A stretch of DNA of 64,000 nucleotides from positions 1 through 64,000 of the forward strand of contig JBPXJV010000071.1 of the NCBI GenBank assembly GCA_051715485.1, written 5' to 3'. Of the stretch, positions 51,861 through 60,654 are shown piece after piece. How positions within the stretch are numbered: position 1 is the first letter of the stretch; each line of letters opens with the position of its first letter. This stretch comes from UBA1930 sp051715485 (GTDB lineage Bacteria > Bacteroidota > Bacteroidia > Chitinophagales > Chitinophagaceae). The position numbers were made by a program, and so were the translations under genes. The notes beneath the pieces are model-generated. The model searched no databases. It was not told the origin of the DNA and was given only the letters and a program-made list of their open reading frames with translations.

Positions 51861-53264
51861 CTACTCCAACACAAACTCTTGGTGCATTGCAGGAGTTTCA
51901 ACGTGTTTAAATCCCTTTTTAAGTAATCGTCTTTGAAATTCTTTCATCACATCATACTCTCCATGTACAACAAAAACAGTTTTTACTAATGCAGAATTTT
52001 GGCAAGATAAGTATTGACATAAATCATCATAATCTCCATGAGCACTCATTGTGTGCATTTGACCAATTTCTGCAATTACTTTGTGTGTTTCGCCAAATAT
52101 TCTAACTTCTTTTGCACCATTAACAATTCTTCCTCCTAAAGAGTTTGGCTCACAATAACCCACAATTAAAATAGTATTTCTTGCATCATGAATATTATTA
52201 GCAATATGGTGTTTTATTCTTCCAGCATCTGCCATACCACTTGCACTGATAATAATCATTGGTTGAGGATTAAAGTTTAATGCTTTACTTTCATCTGCAC
52301 TACCAACAAAGTTTAATCCAGGAAAATCAAAAGGGTCGTTATCAATTTCTAAAACTTTTTTTACTCTGCTATTAAAATATCTTGGATAACTTTTTACAAT
52401 TTCTGTTGCTTCTTCACTTAAAGGGCTATCAACATACACAGGCACTTTAGGTAATTTCTTTTCTAAACTTAATTGATTAAGCATATATAATAACTCTTGT
52501 GTTCTACCAACACTAAATGCAGGAATAATTAATTTCCCTTTTTTCTCAATACAAGTTTTATGAATCCAATTATTTAATGTATCTAAACTATTAAAAGTAT
52601 CTTCATGTAATTTATCACCATAAGTACTTTCAATAATAATGTAATCTGCCTGTGGAAAGGGTTCTGGGCTTTTTAAAATTAAGTCTCTGTATCTTCCTAC
52701 ATCTCCACTAAAAGTTAGTTTTGTTGTTTTACCATCTTCTGTAATTTTTAAGTTGATAGATGCACTACCAATAATATGCCCTGCATCTGTAAACATTGCT
52801 TGCACACCATCAGTTACTTTAAACCAATGTTCATATTCTTTTTTATCAAGTAATGAAAAAGATTGTTTAGCATCTTCAATAGAGTATAAAGGTTCAATGG
52901 GTGGTAAGCCAGTTTTTGCTCTTCTTTTATTTAAAAATCTTGTATCATCTCTTTGAATTGTTGCAGAGTCTTCTAACAATACTTTGGTTAAATCGTAAGT
53001 TGCAGGTGTGCAATAAATTACTCCTCTATAACCTTCATTGTAAAGTCTTGGAATTAAACCACTATGATCAATATGTGCATGAGATAGTATCATTACATCA
53101 ATCTCTTTTGCATCAAATCCAAAACTTGCATTTAGGTTGCCTGTTTCTTTTCCTAAACCTTGAAACATACCACAATCCAACAAAATTTTTTTTCCATTCT
53201 TTAATGTAATTAAATGCTTTGAGCCTGTAACTGTTTGTGCTGCTCCATGAAAAGCTATTTTCAT
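51861..53264 (-). CDS. MBL-fold/beta-CASP RNA-specificity hydrolase
   Basis: A 467-residue metallo-beta-lactamase-fold protein of the CPSF/RNase J-like YsxE group. Metal motifs: LLDCGMFQG, SHAHIDHSG, FTDAGHIIGSAS, and TFSGDVGR with the Asp ligand. The beta-CASP domain (about 230-350) has GRTQELLYML. The C-terminal RMMBL region has MADAGRIKHHIANN, VGYCEPNSLGG and MHTMSAHGDYDDL. Family members cut RNA, commonly as exo- or endoribonucleases; the substrate here is not known. It stands 41 bp downstream of the glycosyltransferase gene on the same strand. Confidence 0.9.
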   Translation of the reverse strand: MKIAFHGAAQTVTGSKHLITLKNGKKILLDCGMFQGLGKETGNLNASFGFDAKEIDVMILSHAHIDHSGLIPRLYNEGYRGVIYCTPATYDLTKVLLEDSATIQRDDTRFLNKRRAKTGLPPIEPLYSIEDAKQSFSLLDKKEYEHWFKVTDGVQAMFTDAGHIIGSASINLKITEDGKTTKLTFSGDVGRYRDLILKSPEPFPQADYIIIESTYGDKLHEDTFNSLDTLNNWIHKTCIEKKGKLIIPAFSVGRTQELLYMLNQLSLEKKLPKVPVYVDSPLSEEATEIVKSYPRYFNSRVKKVLEIDNDPFDFPGLNFVGSADESKALNFNPQPMIIISASGMADAGRIKHHIANNIHDARNTILIVGYCEPNSLGGRIVNGAKEVRIFGETHKVIAEIGQMHTMSAHGDYDDLCQYLSCQNSALVKTVFVVHGEYDVMKEFQRRLLKKGFKHVETPAMHQEFVLE

Positions 53265-53305
53265 TTTATTTAAAATTTATTGTGTAATGTACTAATCTTT
53301 ATTAT

Positions 53306-54319
53306 TTATTTCATTATTTCAGAAAATTTTTTCTTATTCCGAATAAAATAATTCCAAACTATTGAACCTTTATAAACTCCTTGTAGTTGTTTTAATGATT
53401 TTGGTTGAACAGTATTTTTTTTCTTTACAAAAAATTTCCATTTTATTAATGCAATATGAGCATTAATAATGGCTTTAAACATATCAAAATCTAAACTTAT
53501 CAATGCTTTACCAGCAGTAATAAAATCTAACACACACCTTAATGGGAGTTTAAAAAACTTTTCTGATAGTGTAAGATTTTTACAAAGCATAACAAGGTTA
53601 TTACGAAAGTTAAGATAGGTTTTTCTATAACCTTTTGGCAAAGTGCCACCACCAACATGATACACTATTGATGAAGGCTCAACAGCAATACTATAACCTG
53701 CTAATTGCATTCTCCAACACAAATCTATTTCTTCCATGTGTGCAAAAAAATATTCATCAAAACCATTGAGTTGATGAAACACTTTACTTCTTACAAAAAG
53801 AGCTGCACCAGTAGCCCAAAATATTTTTTGTACTGTATTGTATTGTCCTTCATCAGTTTCACAAACATCAAACAAACGACCTCTGCTAAATGGATAACCC
53901 AAACAATCTATATAGCCACCACAAGCACCTGCATACTCAAATGCTGTTTTATTTTTCCATGATAAAATTTTTGGCTGACAAGCAGCTATTGCTTTATCAG
54001 CTTCCATCAAAGTTATTATTGGTTCTATCCAATTTGGCTGAACTTCAATATCTGAGTTTAGTAGTACATAATAATCTGCTTCAATATTTTTTAAAGCCCA
54101 ATTATAACCACCTGCATAACCATCATTTTTTAAATTTAATAGTAATTCAATATTTGGATAATTATCCTTCAACCATTCAATACTATTATCTGTTGAAGCA
54201 TTATCTGCAACAATAATTTTTTTATTACTATAAGTAGATGCTATAACAGAAGGAAGAAATTGTTGTAAAAAATTTAGTCCATTATAATTTAATATAACAA
54301 TAGCAACAGATGGTAACAA
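53306..54319 (-). CDS. Family 2 glycosyltransferase
   Basis: A 337-residue GT-A fold transferase. The N-terminal nucleotide-sugar motif is VILNYNGLNFLQQFLPSV, followed by VADNASTDNS, and the metal-binding DxD equivalent is LLNSDIEV. The acceptor part has GLDEYFFAHMEEIDLCWRMQLAGY-like blocks (GFDEYFFAHMEEIDLC). A weakly hydrophobic C-terminus suggests membrane association. It resembles rhamnosyltransferase-like enzymes of surface polysaccharide synthesis. No polysaccharide cluster surrounds it. Confidence 0.88.
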   Translation of the reverse strand: MLPSVAIVILNYNGLNFLQQFLPSVIASTYSNKKIIVADNASTDNSIEWLKDNYPNIELLLNLKNDGYAGGYNWALKNIEADYYVLLNSDIEVQPNWIEPIITLMEADKAIAACQPKILSWKNKTAFEYAGACGGYIDCLGYPFSRGRLFDVCETDEGQYNTVQKIFWATGAALFVRSKVFHQLNGFDEYFFAHMEEIDLCWRMQLAGYSIAVEPSSIVYHVGGGTLPKGYRKTYLNFRNNLVMLCKNLTLSEKFFKLPLRCVLDFITAGKALISLDFDMFKAIINAHIALIKWKFFVKKKNTVQPKSLKQLQGVYKGSIVWNYFIRNKKKFSEIMK

Positions 54320-54452
54320 TTTAATTTAGTTTTTGTAAAAATAAGATTTGTAATGCTAAGATAATGTTTAGATATTGCTTGTATTTTTTATAAAATTAAA
54401 TTATTCATTTCAAAGAGTTATATTGCAAAAAAGACAACCAAATTTTTATTGC

Positions 54453-55223
54453 ATGAGTATTACAGAAAGATTAAAACATTTTCATATAGTACGTACTTGT
54501 GTGTATGCTATTGTTGGTGTTATTACTTACCCTGGTTTAAAAATTATTAATAAATTAAAAATTGAAGGAACTGAAAATTTACAAAACTTACCTAAACAAA
54601 ATGTTTTATTTGTAAGTAATCATCAAACCTATTTTGCAGATGTAATTACTTTTATTCATATTTTATCAGCAGTAAAATGGAGAAAGAAAAATAGGCTTGG
54701 TTTGCCATATTATTTGCTAAACCCTTTTACCAATTTATATTATGTAGCTGCAGAAGAAACAATGAAAGGAAGTTTAATAAGCAGATTTTTTATTATGGCT
54801 GGTGCCTTAACCATAAAAAGAACTTGGCGTTCTGAAGGTAAAGATATAAGCAGAGGCTTAGACCCTAATGATAGTATTAAAATAAATAAAGCTTTAGATA
54901 AAAGTTGGGTAATAACTTTTCCGCAAGGAACAACAAAACCTTTTGCACCTGGGCGAAAAGGAACAGGTTATATTATTAAGAACAATCAGCCTATTGTAGT
55001 TCCTGTTGTTATTAATGGCTTTTGGAGAGCTTTTAATAAAAAAGGATTATCGTTTAAAAAAAGAGGTTCAATTTTATCTGTTCGTTTTAAAGAGCCTATG
55101 GTTATTGATTACACTCAATCAGTAGAAGAAATTTTAGAACAAATTATGGATGCTATTGAACAAAGTAAGCAATATATGCTTAAAGGAAAACATCATTTAA
55201 TGAAAAATGTTTTAGATAAATAA
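54453..55223 (+). CDS. 1-acyl-sn-glycerol-3-phosphate acyltransferase family protein
   Basis: A PlsC-like acyltransferase, 256 residues from the ATG at 54453. The ORF opens further upstream at 54375, but the added residues do not fit the family. Motif I is SNHQTYFAD (the catalytic His and Asp). An EGT-like FPQGTTKPFAPGRKG forms motif III, and IVVPVVINGFWRAF motif IV. A hydrophobic stretch near residues 14-30 anchors it in the inner membrane. Probably acylates lysophosphatidate in phospholipid synthesis; some members acylate amino lipids. It is divergent from the glycosyltransferase gene. Confidence 0.82.
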   Translation: MSITERLKHFHIVRTCVYAIVGVITYPGLKIINKLKIEGTENLQNLPKQNVLFVSNHQTYFADVITFIHILSAVKWRKKNRLGLPYYLLNPFTNLYYVAAEETMKGSLISRFFIMAGALTIKRTWRSEGKDISRGLDPNDSIKINKALDKSWVITFPQGTTKPFAPGRKGTGYIIKNNQPIVVPVVINGFWRAFNKKGLSFKKRGSILSVRFKEPMVIDYTQSVEEILEQIMDAIEQSKQYMLKGKHHLMKNVLDK

Positions 55224-55265
55224 CTAATAAATTTTACAACAATTTTGTTCTTGAAATTAGCATCA

Positions 55266-56369
55266 TTAATTATAAGCCTTAATCAAAAACACACAATCAT
55301 CTATTTGTTTAATCTGATTAACTCTATCTGCACTTTTAATAGAAGAATAAGCAGGTAATTTTATTCGTTGATATGAGGTATCTAATTTTTTAATATCATC
55401 TATTAATCTATAAATATATTTACTTGTAATTGCAAAAGTTACACCATCTGCTTGCCTTTCTTTTGTACTTATTACACCTACAACTTCTCCAAATTTATTT
55501 AATAATGGACCACCGCTATTACCAGGGTTAGCACTCATTTGTATTTGGCAAGTTAAAGTATCGCCGCCATAACCAGTTTTTGCACTTAAATAACCAACAT
55601 TATAAACAATTTCATTTCTTGGATAACCAAGTGTAAAAATTTCTTCTCCTAAATCAATACCATGTTTAGTAATTCCATAAGGTAATGATTTTAATGGAGT
55701 ATAATCTTTATCATCAATTTTAAGAACAGCTAAATCTTTATCAGTATCTATAAAAACAATTTTAGTTTTATATTCTTTACCATCATTATAAACATTAGCA
55801 AAAGAAGCTCCTTTTAATATATGAGCATTGGTAATAATGTAGCCCTTTCCATCAATTAAAAAACCTGTTCCACCACCTCTTACTTCAGCATCTTTAGGCA
55901 TTTTAGATACTACTTCATTTATTTTATTTCCTTGATAACGCTGACCTTGTTTTAGTTTTTCAACTTCTTGTCCTAATTGTTGAATAGCTTGTTTGTTAGT
56001 TGGTGCAAAATATGAAATCATTCCACTAATAATTAAAGCCATTGCACCACCTACAACTGCTGCTATAGCAGTTACTTTACGATATCTATTCCAAAGATGT
56101 ACAAGTTTAGCTTTAGTATTAATGTTTTCACTTTCTGTAATTACTCCTTCTACTAAAAGCTTATTATGAACATCATGAAGTTTATGCTTTAATCTTTGAT
56201 TAGCTGCAAAGTCTTCCATTTGATGGGTAAACATATTGTGTTCAACCACCATTTGGTCAATTTCTGGAACGGTTTTTCTTTGTTGTTCAAAAAAAGCCTT
56301 TTCTTCAGGTTGCATTTTACCCTCAAGATAACGTTCTATTGTTTGTATAAGTTGTATATCATCCATCAT
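55266..56369 (-). CDS. Membrane protein fusing an anti-sigma-like domain to a trypsin-like protease
   Basis: A 367-residue single-pass protein. The cytosolic part (about 1-98: IQLIQTIERYLEGKMQPEEKAFFEQQRK as successive helices, EIDQMVVEHN) has the pattern of Bacteroidota anti-sigma factors but no zinc motif. A transmembrane helix at about 99-120 is followed by a short coiled coil (KQAIQQLGQEVEKLKQ) and a periplasmic S1C trypsin-like domain with His183 (TNAHIL), Asp212 (DLAVLKID) and Ser285 (PGNSGGPL). No PDZ domain follows. The ATG at 56369 shares its A with the sigma stop (TGATG), so translation is coupled. I infer a sensor that holds the sigma factor and links its release to protease activity or substrate binding. 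Confidence 0.8.
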   Translation of the reverse strand: MMDDIQLIQTIERYLEGKMQPEEKAFFEQQRKTVPEIDQMVVEHNMFTHQMEDFAANQRLKHKLHDVHNKLLVEGVITESENINTKAKLVHLWNRYRKVTAIAAVVGGAMALIISGMISYFAPTNKQAIQQLGQEVEKLKQGQRYQGNKINEVVSKMPKDAEVRGGGTGFLIDGKGYIITNAHILKGASFANVYNDGKEYKTKIVFIDTDKDLAVLKIDDKDYTPLKSLPYGITKHGIDLGEEIFTLGYPRNEIVYNVGYLSAKTGYGGDTLTCQIQMSANPGNSGGPLLNKFGEVVGVISTKERQADGVTFAITSKYIYRLIDDIKKLDTSYQRIKLPAYSSIKSADRVNQIKQIDDCVFLIKAYN

Positions 56370-56935
56370 CACTCTCCTATATTATATTGAGCAAAAAATA
56401 ATTTTTTTAATCGCATCAAACACTTGTACTTCTGTGTTTTAGCATTATCAGCATTTGTGTAACCATATTGTTTAGCAATATCCTGCATAGAAACCTTTTT
56501 AATGTAAAAGTTTTCTATTAAGCCTCTGCAAGGTTCGCCAAGGCTACTCAATGCTCGTTCCATCATAGAAAAATCCAAGTTTCTTTTTTCATGAATTTCT
56601 AAATCTTCTTCAACTTGTATTGTTTCTTCATAACTTTCTAAAGGATTATTATATCTTCCTATTTGTTGTAATTTTTTTAGCCAAAGTCTTTTACAAACAG
56701 AATAGATATATGTATTTATCTTACAAGTTAAAACAAATGACTCAGTTTGTGCCTTCTCATAAAGAGCTATCATTGCTTCCTGAAAAATATCTCTTGCATC
56801 ATCGTAAGAACCATTGTTATTTAAAATATAAGATTGAATTATATTAAAATTTTCCTTATAAATAATCTCAATGGCTTTAGAATTATTTTCTGCCAGTCCT
56901 TCTAATAATGCTTGTTCATTAAGCTCAGGTTTCAC
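56369..56935 (-). CDS. ECF-type RNA polymerase sigma factor
   Basis: A 188-residue sigma-70 family protein with region 2 (about 20-90: YDDARDIFQEAMIALYEKAQ, then YIYSVCKRLWLKKL) and region 4 (about 125-185: ALSSLGEPCRGLIENFYIKKVSMQDIAKQYGYTNADNAKTQK as HTH blocks). The start is GTG at 56935. It is the first gene of a two-gene unit with the anti-sigma/protease fusion. Its predicted promoter (-35 TGGGTTAC at 56977-56970, -10 GTATAA at 56953-56948) matches the one driving the divergent lipoprotein, which suggests that it activates its own operon. Confidence 0.88.
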   Translation of the reverse strand: MKPELNEQALLEGLAENNSKAIEIIYKENFNIIQSYILNNNGSYDDARDIFQEAMIALYEKAQTESFVLTCKINTYIYSVCKRLWLKKLQQIGRYNNPLESYEETIQVEEDLEIHEKRNLDFSMMERALSSLGEPCRGLIENFYIKKVSMQDIAKQYGYTNADNAKTQKYKCLMRLKKLFFAQYNIGE

Positions 56936-56947
56936 AAATTGTATTGT

Positions 56948-56977
56948 TTATACTATTAAATGATTAAAAGTAACCCA
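56948..56977 (-). promoter_or_regulatory. Predicted ECF promoter of the sigma/protease operon
   Basis: On the minus strand TGGGTTAC (56977-56970), a 16-base spacer and GTATAA (56953-56948). The divergent lipoprotein promoter has the same -35 word, the same spacer length and GTATTA. A match of both boxes and the spacer is unlikely by chance. The implied leader before the GTG at 56935 is only a few bases. Confidence 0.65.
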
Positions 56978-57019
56978 TTCAACTGTTAAAAAAAATTTTT
57001 TTGAATTTACAAAAAAACT

Positions 57020-57049
57020 TGGGTTACCTTTTTTACAAATATGGTATTA
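57020..57049 (+). promoter_or_regulatory. Predicted ECF promoter of the small lipoprotein gene
   Basis: TGGGTTAC (57020-57027), a 16-base spacer and GTATTA (57044-57049), 33 bases before the lipoprotein ATG. It pairs with the divergent promoter at 56977-56948. An overlapping primary-sigma promoter (TTTG at 57000, TACCTTTT at 57025) is also possible. Confidence 0.65.
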
Positions 57050-57082
57050 AGTAGAAATTAACTCACAAAAAAAACAAAAAAC

Positions 57083-57268
57083 ATGAAAAAAGTACTTGCA
57101 TTATTAGCAATCGTAGCTTTCGTAGCTTGTAACAATTCTGAAACAAAAGAACCAGCTGCTGATACAACAACTGTAGCTCCAGCTCCAGCTCCTGCTGCTC
57201 CAGCTGTTGATACAACTAAAGCTGCTGATACAACTAAACCAGCAACAGAAGCTCCTGCTACTAAATAA
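57083..57268 (+). CDS. Small Ala/Pro/Thr-rich lipoprotein
   Basis: A 61-residue lipoprotein: signal MKKVLALLAIVAFVAC with Cys16 as the lipidation site, then a 45-residue low-complexity tail rich in Ala, Pro and Thr with recurrent DTTK/DTTKP units (about 27-55). The tail should be extended and disordered. It is transcribed away from the ECF sigma gene from a matching promoter, so I infer that it is a regulon member, possibly an abundant envelope spacer or sensor ligand. Biochemical function is unknown. No homologue is recognised beyond similar small Bacteroidota lipoproteins. Confidence 0.75.
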   Translation: MKKVLALLAIVAFVACNNSETKEPAADTTTVAPAPAPAAPAVDTTKAADTTKPATEAPATK

Positions 57269-57372
57269 TTATAGCAGATTAACTGTAACCAAGAAAATGA
57301 TTAGTGTGTAAGTTAGCTTGCATTATTAAGTACAGTTATTAAAAATTTTCATATGGCAAGCAATCGTTAGAG

Positions 57373-57396
57373 GCCGTCCTGTTTCCACAGGAAGGC
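57373..57396 (+). terminator. Terminator after the small lipoprotein gene
   Basis: GCC...TCCTG pairs with CAGGA...GGC (one bulge) around a short loop, followed by TTTTTT. It lies 105 bp past the lipoprotein stop, so the mRNA has a long 3' UTR that also contains GCTTGC/GCAAGC inverted words. Confidence 0.65.
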
Positions 57397-57463
57397 TTTT
57401 TTCGTTTTAAAAACTATCACTTTCAAATAAATATTTATTCTTAGTTTAGTAGAAACTTATTTT

Positions 57464-57781
57464 ATGATAATCTTTATCATCGACTTTTCAAACTCAAACT
57501 TTTTAATCAACAAAATCAATAAGAAAAATAATGTTTTTTTTGAAGGTAAGGATGGAGAACTTGCTTATAAAAAAATTGGAGAAATTTTACCTGATAAAAT
57601 ATTTATAAATTATAATTCTAAACCAAGCCATTGTAGGCAAACTGCTCAAGCAATTTTAAAAAGAAAAAAAACTTCTCATATTCCTATTTACTTTGTTGTA
57701 AGCAATCAATATGAACTTGAAAAAGTGAATAAATTGGGTAAAGTAATTACATTGGATGAAATTGAAAATTATTTATCCTAA
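57464..57781 (+). CDS. Small protein of unknown function, receiver-like
   Basis: A 105-residue cytosolic protein. I do not recognise the family. The order of strands and helices (MIIFIIDFS, KIFINYNSKPSHCRQTAQAIL, IPIYFVVSN, KVITLDEIENYL) resembles a small alpha/beta fold like a response-regulator receiver, but the phospho-acceptor Asp is absent (INYNS in its place). Codon use is like its neighbours. It lies between the lipoprotein terminator and clpB, with 166 bp before clpB. It may be a pseudo-receiver or a DNA-metabolism accessory protein; neither can be supported further. Confidence 0.55.
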   Translation: MIIFIIDFSNSNFLINKINKKNNVFFEGKDGELAYKKIGEILPDKIFINYNSKPSHCRQTAQAILKRKKTSHIPIYFVVSNQYELEKVNKLGKVITLDEIENYLS

Positions 57782-57947
57782 TATCATCTTACTTATTAAT
57801 TCTTACAAATAATTTAGCTGAAAGAATAGCATAAAACTTAGTACTGTTATGACTTTCAGGCAGTTTTATCATCATTTTAATGACATCATTTCCTAATAAT
57901 AAGTATGGATGTTTTTTTGTAAAATAAAGTGTACAAACAGTTTAATT

Positions 57948-60551
57948 ATGAACTTAAACAACTATACCATTAAAGCTCAGGAAACCATTCAAGCAGCACA
58001 ACAAGTTGCTTTTAATAATGGAAACCCAAATATAGAAACCAATCATTTACTAAAAGCAATGCTTTCTGATGATGATAATTCTATTGAATATTTATTGAAG
58101 AAAAACAATGTAAATGTTGCTTTTATAGAAACCAAAACAGATGAAGCCGTTAAACGTTTACCTAAAACATCAGGTTCAGAACCTGCACAAAATATTAGTA
58201 GAGATTTGAATAATGCTTTATTAAAAGCCAATGCCTCTATAAAACAATTTAATGATGAATTTGTAAGTGTTGAACATTTATTAATTGGGTTATTAAATGT
58301 AAATGATGATACTGCAAAACTTTTAAAAGATGCAGGTTTAACAGAAAAAGGTTTAATTGCTGCTATCAAAGATTTAAGAAAAGGAAGTACGGTAAATTCT
58401 CAAACACAAAATCAGCAATTTAATTCATTACAGAAGTATGCAAGAAATTTAAACGAATTAGCAAGTAATGGAAAATTAGATCCTGTAATTGGTAGAGATG
58501 AAGAAATAAGAAGAACCTTACATATACTTTCTCGTAGATCTAAAAATAATCCAATTTTAGTTGGTGAACCAGGTGTTGGTAAAACAGCTATTGCAGAAGG
58601 ATTAGCTATGAGAATTGTGAATGGCGATGTTCCAGAAAATCTTAAAAGTAAAATTATTTTTGCGTTAGATATGGGTCAATTAATTGCTGGAGCAAAGTAT
58701 AAAGGAGAGTTTGAAGAACGTTTAAAAGCAGTAGTAAAAGAAGTTAGTGAAAGTGATGGCGAAATTATTTTATTTATTGATGAAATTCATACTTTAATAG
58801 GTGCTGGAGGTGGCGAAGGAGCAATGGATGCTGCAAACATTTTAAAACCTGCATTAGCAAGAGGAGAATTAAGAGCTGTTGGTGCTACTACATTAAATGA
58901 ATACCAAAAATATTTTGAAAAAGATAAAGCCTTAGAACGCCGTTTTCAAAAAGTAATGATTGATGAACCAAGTGTAGAAGATGCAGTTTCTATTCTTCGT
59001 GGTATTAAAGATAAATATGAAACACACCACCATGTTCGTATAAAAGATGAAGCAATTATTGCTGCTGTTGAACTTTCTCATAGATATATTACAGACAGAT
59101 TTTTACCAGATAAAGCTATTGACCTAATTGATGAAAGTGCTGCAAAGCTTCGTTTAGAGATGAATAGTATGCCTGAAGAATTAGATAAATTAGAAAGACA
59201 AATTAGACAATTAGAAATAGAACGTGAAGCTATAAAACGTGAAAATGATGAAATAAAATTAAAAGAACTTTCTCAAGAAATTTCTTTGTTAAGTGTAGAA
59301 AGAGATACATTAAAAGCTAAATGGAAACAAGAAAAAGAAATAGTAGATAAAATTCAAAATGCTAAAGCCAATATTGAAAATTTAAAAATAGAAGCTGAAC
59401 GTGCAGAACGTGATGGAGACTTTGGTAAAGTAGCAGAAATAAGATATGGTAAAATAAAAGAAGAAGAAAAAACTATTGAAACATTAAGTAAAGAATTAGA
59501 AACTCTTAGCGAAAGAAGATTATTAAAAGAAGAGGTAGATGCTGAAGATATTGCTGAAGCTATTGCAAAAGCTACAGGAATACCTGTAAGCAAAATGCTA
59601 CAAAGCGAAAGAGAAAAATTACTAAACTTAGAAGAAGAATTGCACAAACGTGTTATAGGACAAGATGAAGCTATAGAAGCAGTAGCAGATGCTGTAAGAA
59701 GAAGCAGAGCAGGATTACAAGACCCTAAAAAACCAATAGGTAGTTTTATTTTCTTAGGTACAACAGGTGTAGGAAAAACAGAATTAGCAAAAGCATTAGC
59801 CGAATATTTATTTGATGATGAAAGCATGATGACCAGAATAGATATGAGTGAGTATCAAGAAAAACATACAGTATCAAGATTGGTTGGTGCTCCTCCAGGT
59901 TATGTAGGTTATGATGAAGGAGGACAACTAACAGAAGCTGTTAGAAGAAAACCATACAGCGTTGTTTTGTTTGATGAAATTGAAAAAGCACATCCTGATG
60001 TTTGGAATGTTTTATTACAAGTTTTAGATGATGGTAGATTAACTGACAACAAAGGAAGAACAGTAAATTTTAAAAATACTATTATCATAATGACAAGTAA
60101 CTTAGGTAGTCATATAATACAAGAAGCCTTTGATAATATTGCAGAAAAAGATATAGAAAGTGCTTCAGAAAAAGCAAAGGCAGAAGTAATGAATTTGCTT
60201 AAACAAACCATCAGACCAGAGTTTTTAAATAGAGTTGATGAAATAATTATGTTTCACCCTCTTACAAAAAATGATATTAAAGGAATCATCAACATTCAAT
60301 TAAATACTTTAAAAGAATTAGTAGCTCAAAGTGGCATTACACTTAAATTTAGTGATTATGCTGTAGATTATATAGCAGAAAATGGCTATGAACCACAATT
60401 TGGTGCAAGACCACTAAAAAGACTTATTCAAAAAGAAATTATCAGTGAGTTAAGTAAAAAAATTCTTTCAGGAACTATTGATAAAGAAAAAACTGTATTA
60501 ATTGATGCATTTGACGGCGTTGTAGTTTTTAGAAATGAAGATGTGGATTAA
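57948..60551 (+). CDS. clpB: ATP-dependent chaperone ClpB
   Basis: The disaggregase that works with DnaK to rescue aggregated proteins. From the ATG at 57948 the product is 867 residues with the family start MNLNNYTIKAQETIQ; the upstream ATG at 57909 adds 13 non-conserved residues. Domain order: N-domain (about 1-145), AAA-1 with GEPGVGKTAIAEG and FIDEIHTLIGAGG, a coiled-coil middle domain (about 400-520), AAA-2 with GTTGVGKTELAKA and the LFDEIEKAHPDV Walker B, and the C-terminal small domain. The middle domain marks it as ClpB, not ClpA/C. No CIRCE or HrcA element is visible upstream. Confidence 0.96.
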   Translation: MNLNNYTIKAQETIQAAQQVAFNNGNPNIETNHLLKAMLSDDDNSIEYLLKKNNVNVAFIETKTDEAVKRLPKTSGSEPAQNISRDLNNALLKANASIKQFNDEFVSVEHLLIGLLNVNDDTAKLLKDAGLTEKGLIAAIKDLRKGSTVNSQTQNQQFNSLQKYARNLNELASNGKLDPVIGRDEEIRRTLHILSRRSKNNPILVGEPGVGKTAIAEGLAMRIVNGDVPENLKSKIIFALDMGQLIAGAKYKGEFEERLKAVVKEVSESDGEIILFIDEIHTLIGAGGGEGAMDAANILKPALARGELRAVGATTLNEYQKYFEKDKALERRFQKVMIDEPSVEDAVSILRGIKDKYETHHHVRIKDEAIIAAVELSHRYITDRFLPDKAIDLIDESAAKLRLEMNSMPEELDKLERQIRQLEIEREAIKRENDEIKLKELSQEISLLSVERDTLKAKWKQEKEIVDKIQNAKANIENLKIEAERAERDGDFGKVAEIRYGKIKEEEKTIETLSKELETLSERRLLKEEVDAEDIAEAIAKATGIPVSKMLQSEREKLLNLEEELHKRVIGQDEAIEAVADAVRRSRAGLQDPKKPIGSFIFLGTTGVGKTELAKALAEYLFDDESMMTRIDMSEYQEKHTVSRLVGAPPGYVGYDEGGQLTEAVRRKPYSVVLFDEIEKAHPDVWNVLLQVLDDGRLTDNKGRTVNFKNTIIIMTSNLGSHIIQEAFDNIAEKDIESASEKAKAEVMNLLKQTIRPEFLNRVDEIIMFHPLTKNDIKGIINIQLNTLKELVAQSGITLKFSDYAVDYIAENGYEPQFGARPLKRLIQKEIISELSKKILSGTIDKEKTVLIDAFDGVVVFRNEDVD

Positions 60552-60654
60552 TTAATATTTTGAAATACTAAAAAAACCTATGTTTGCCACATACATTGTA
60601 TTAATTGTGAGGCAAAATGAATTATGCCTTAATTAAGTAAAAGTATTGTAAAAT

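Noticed and set aside
59354..59827. 157-codon minus-strand ORF inside clpB
   Set aside because: Ser/Leu-rich mirror of the Glu/Lys-rich coiled coil; shadow.
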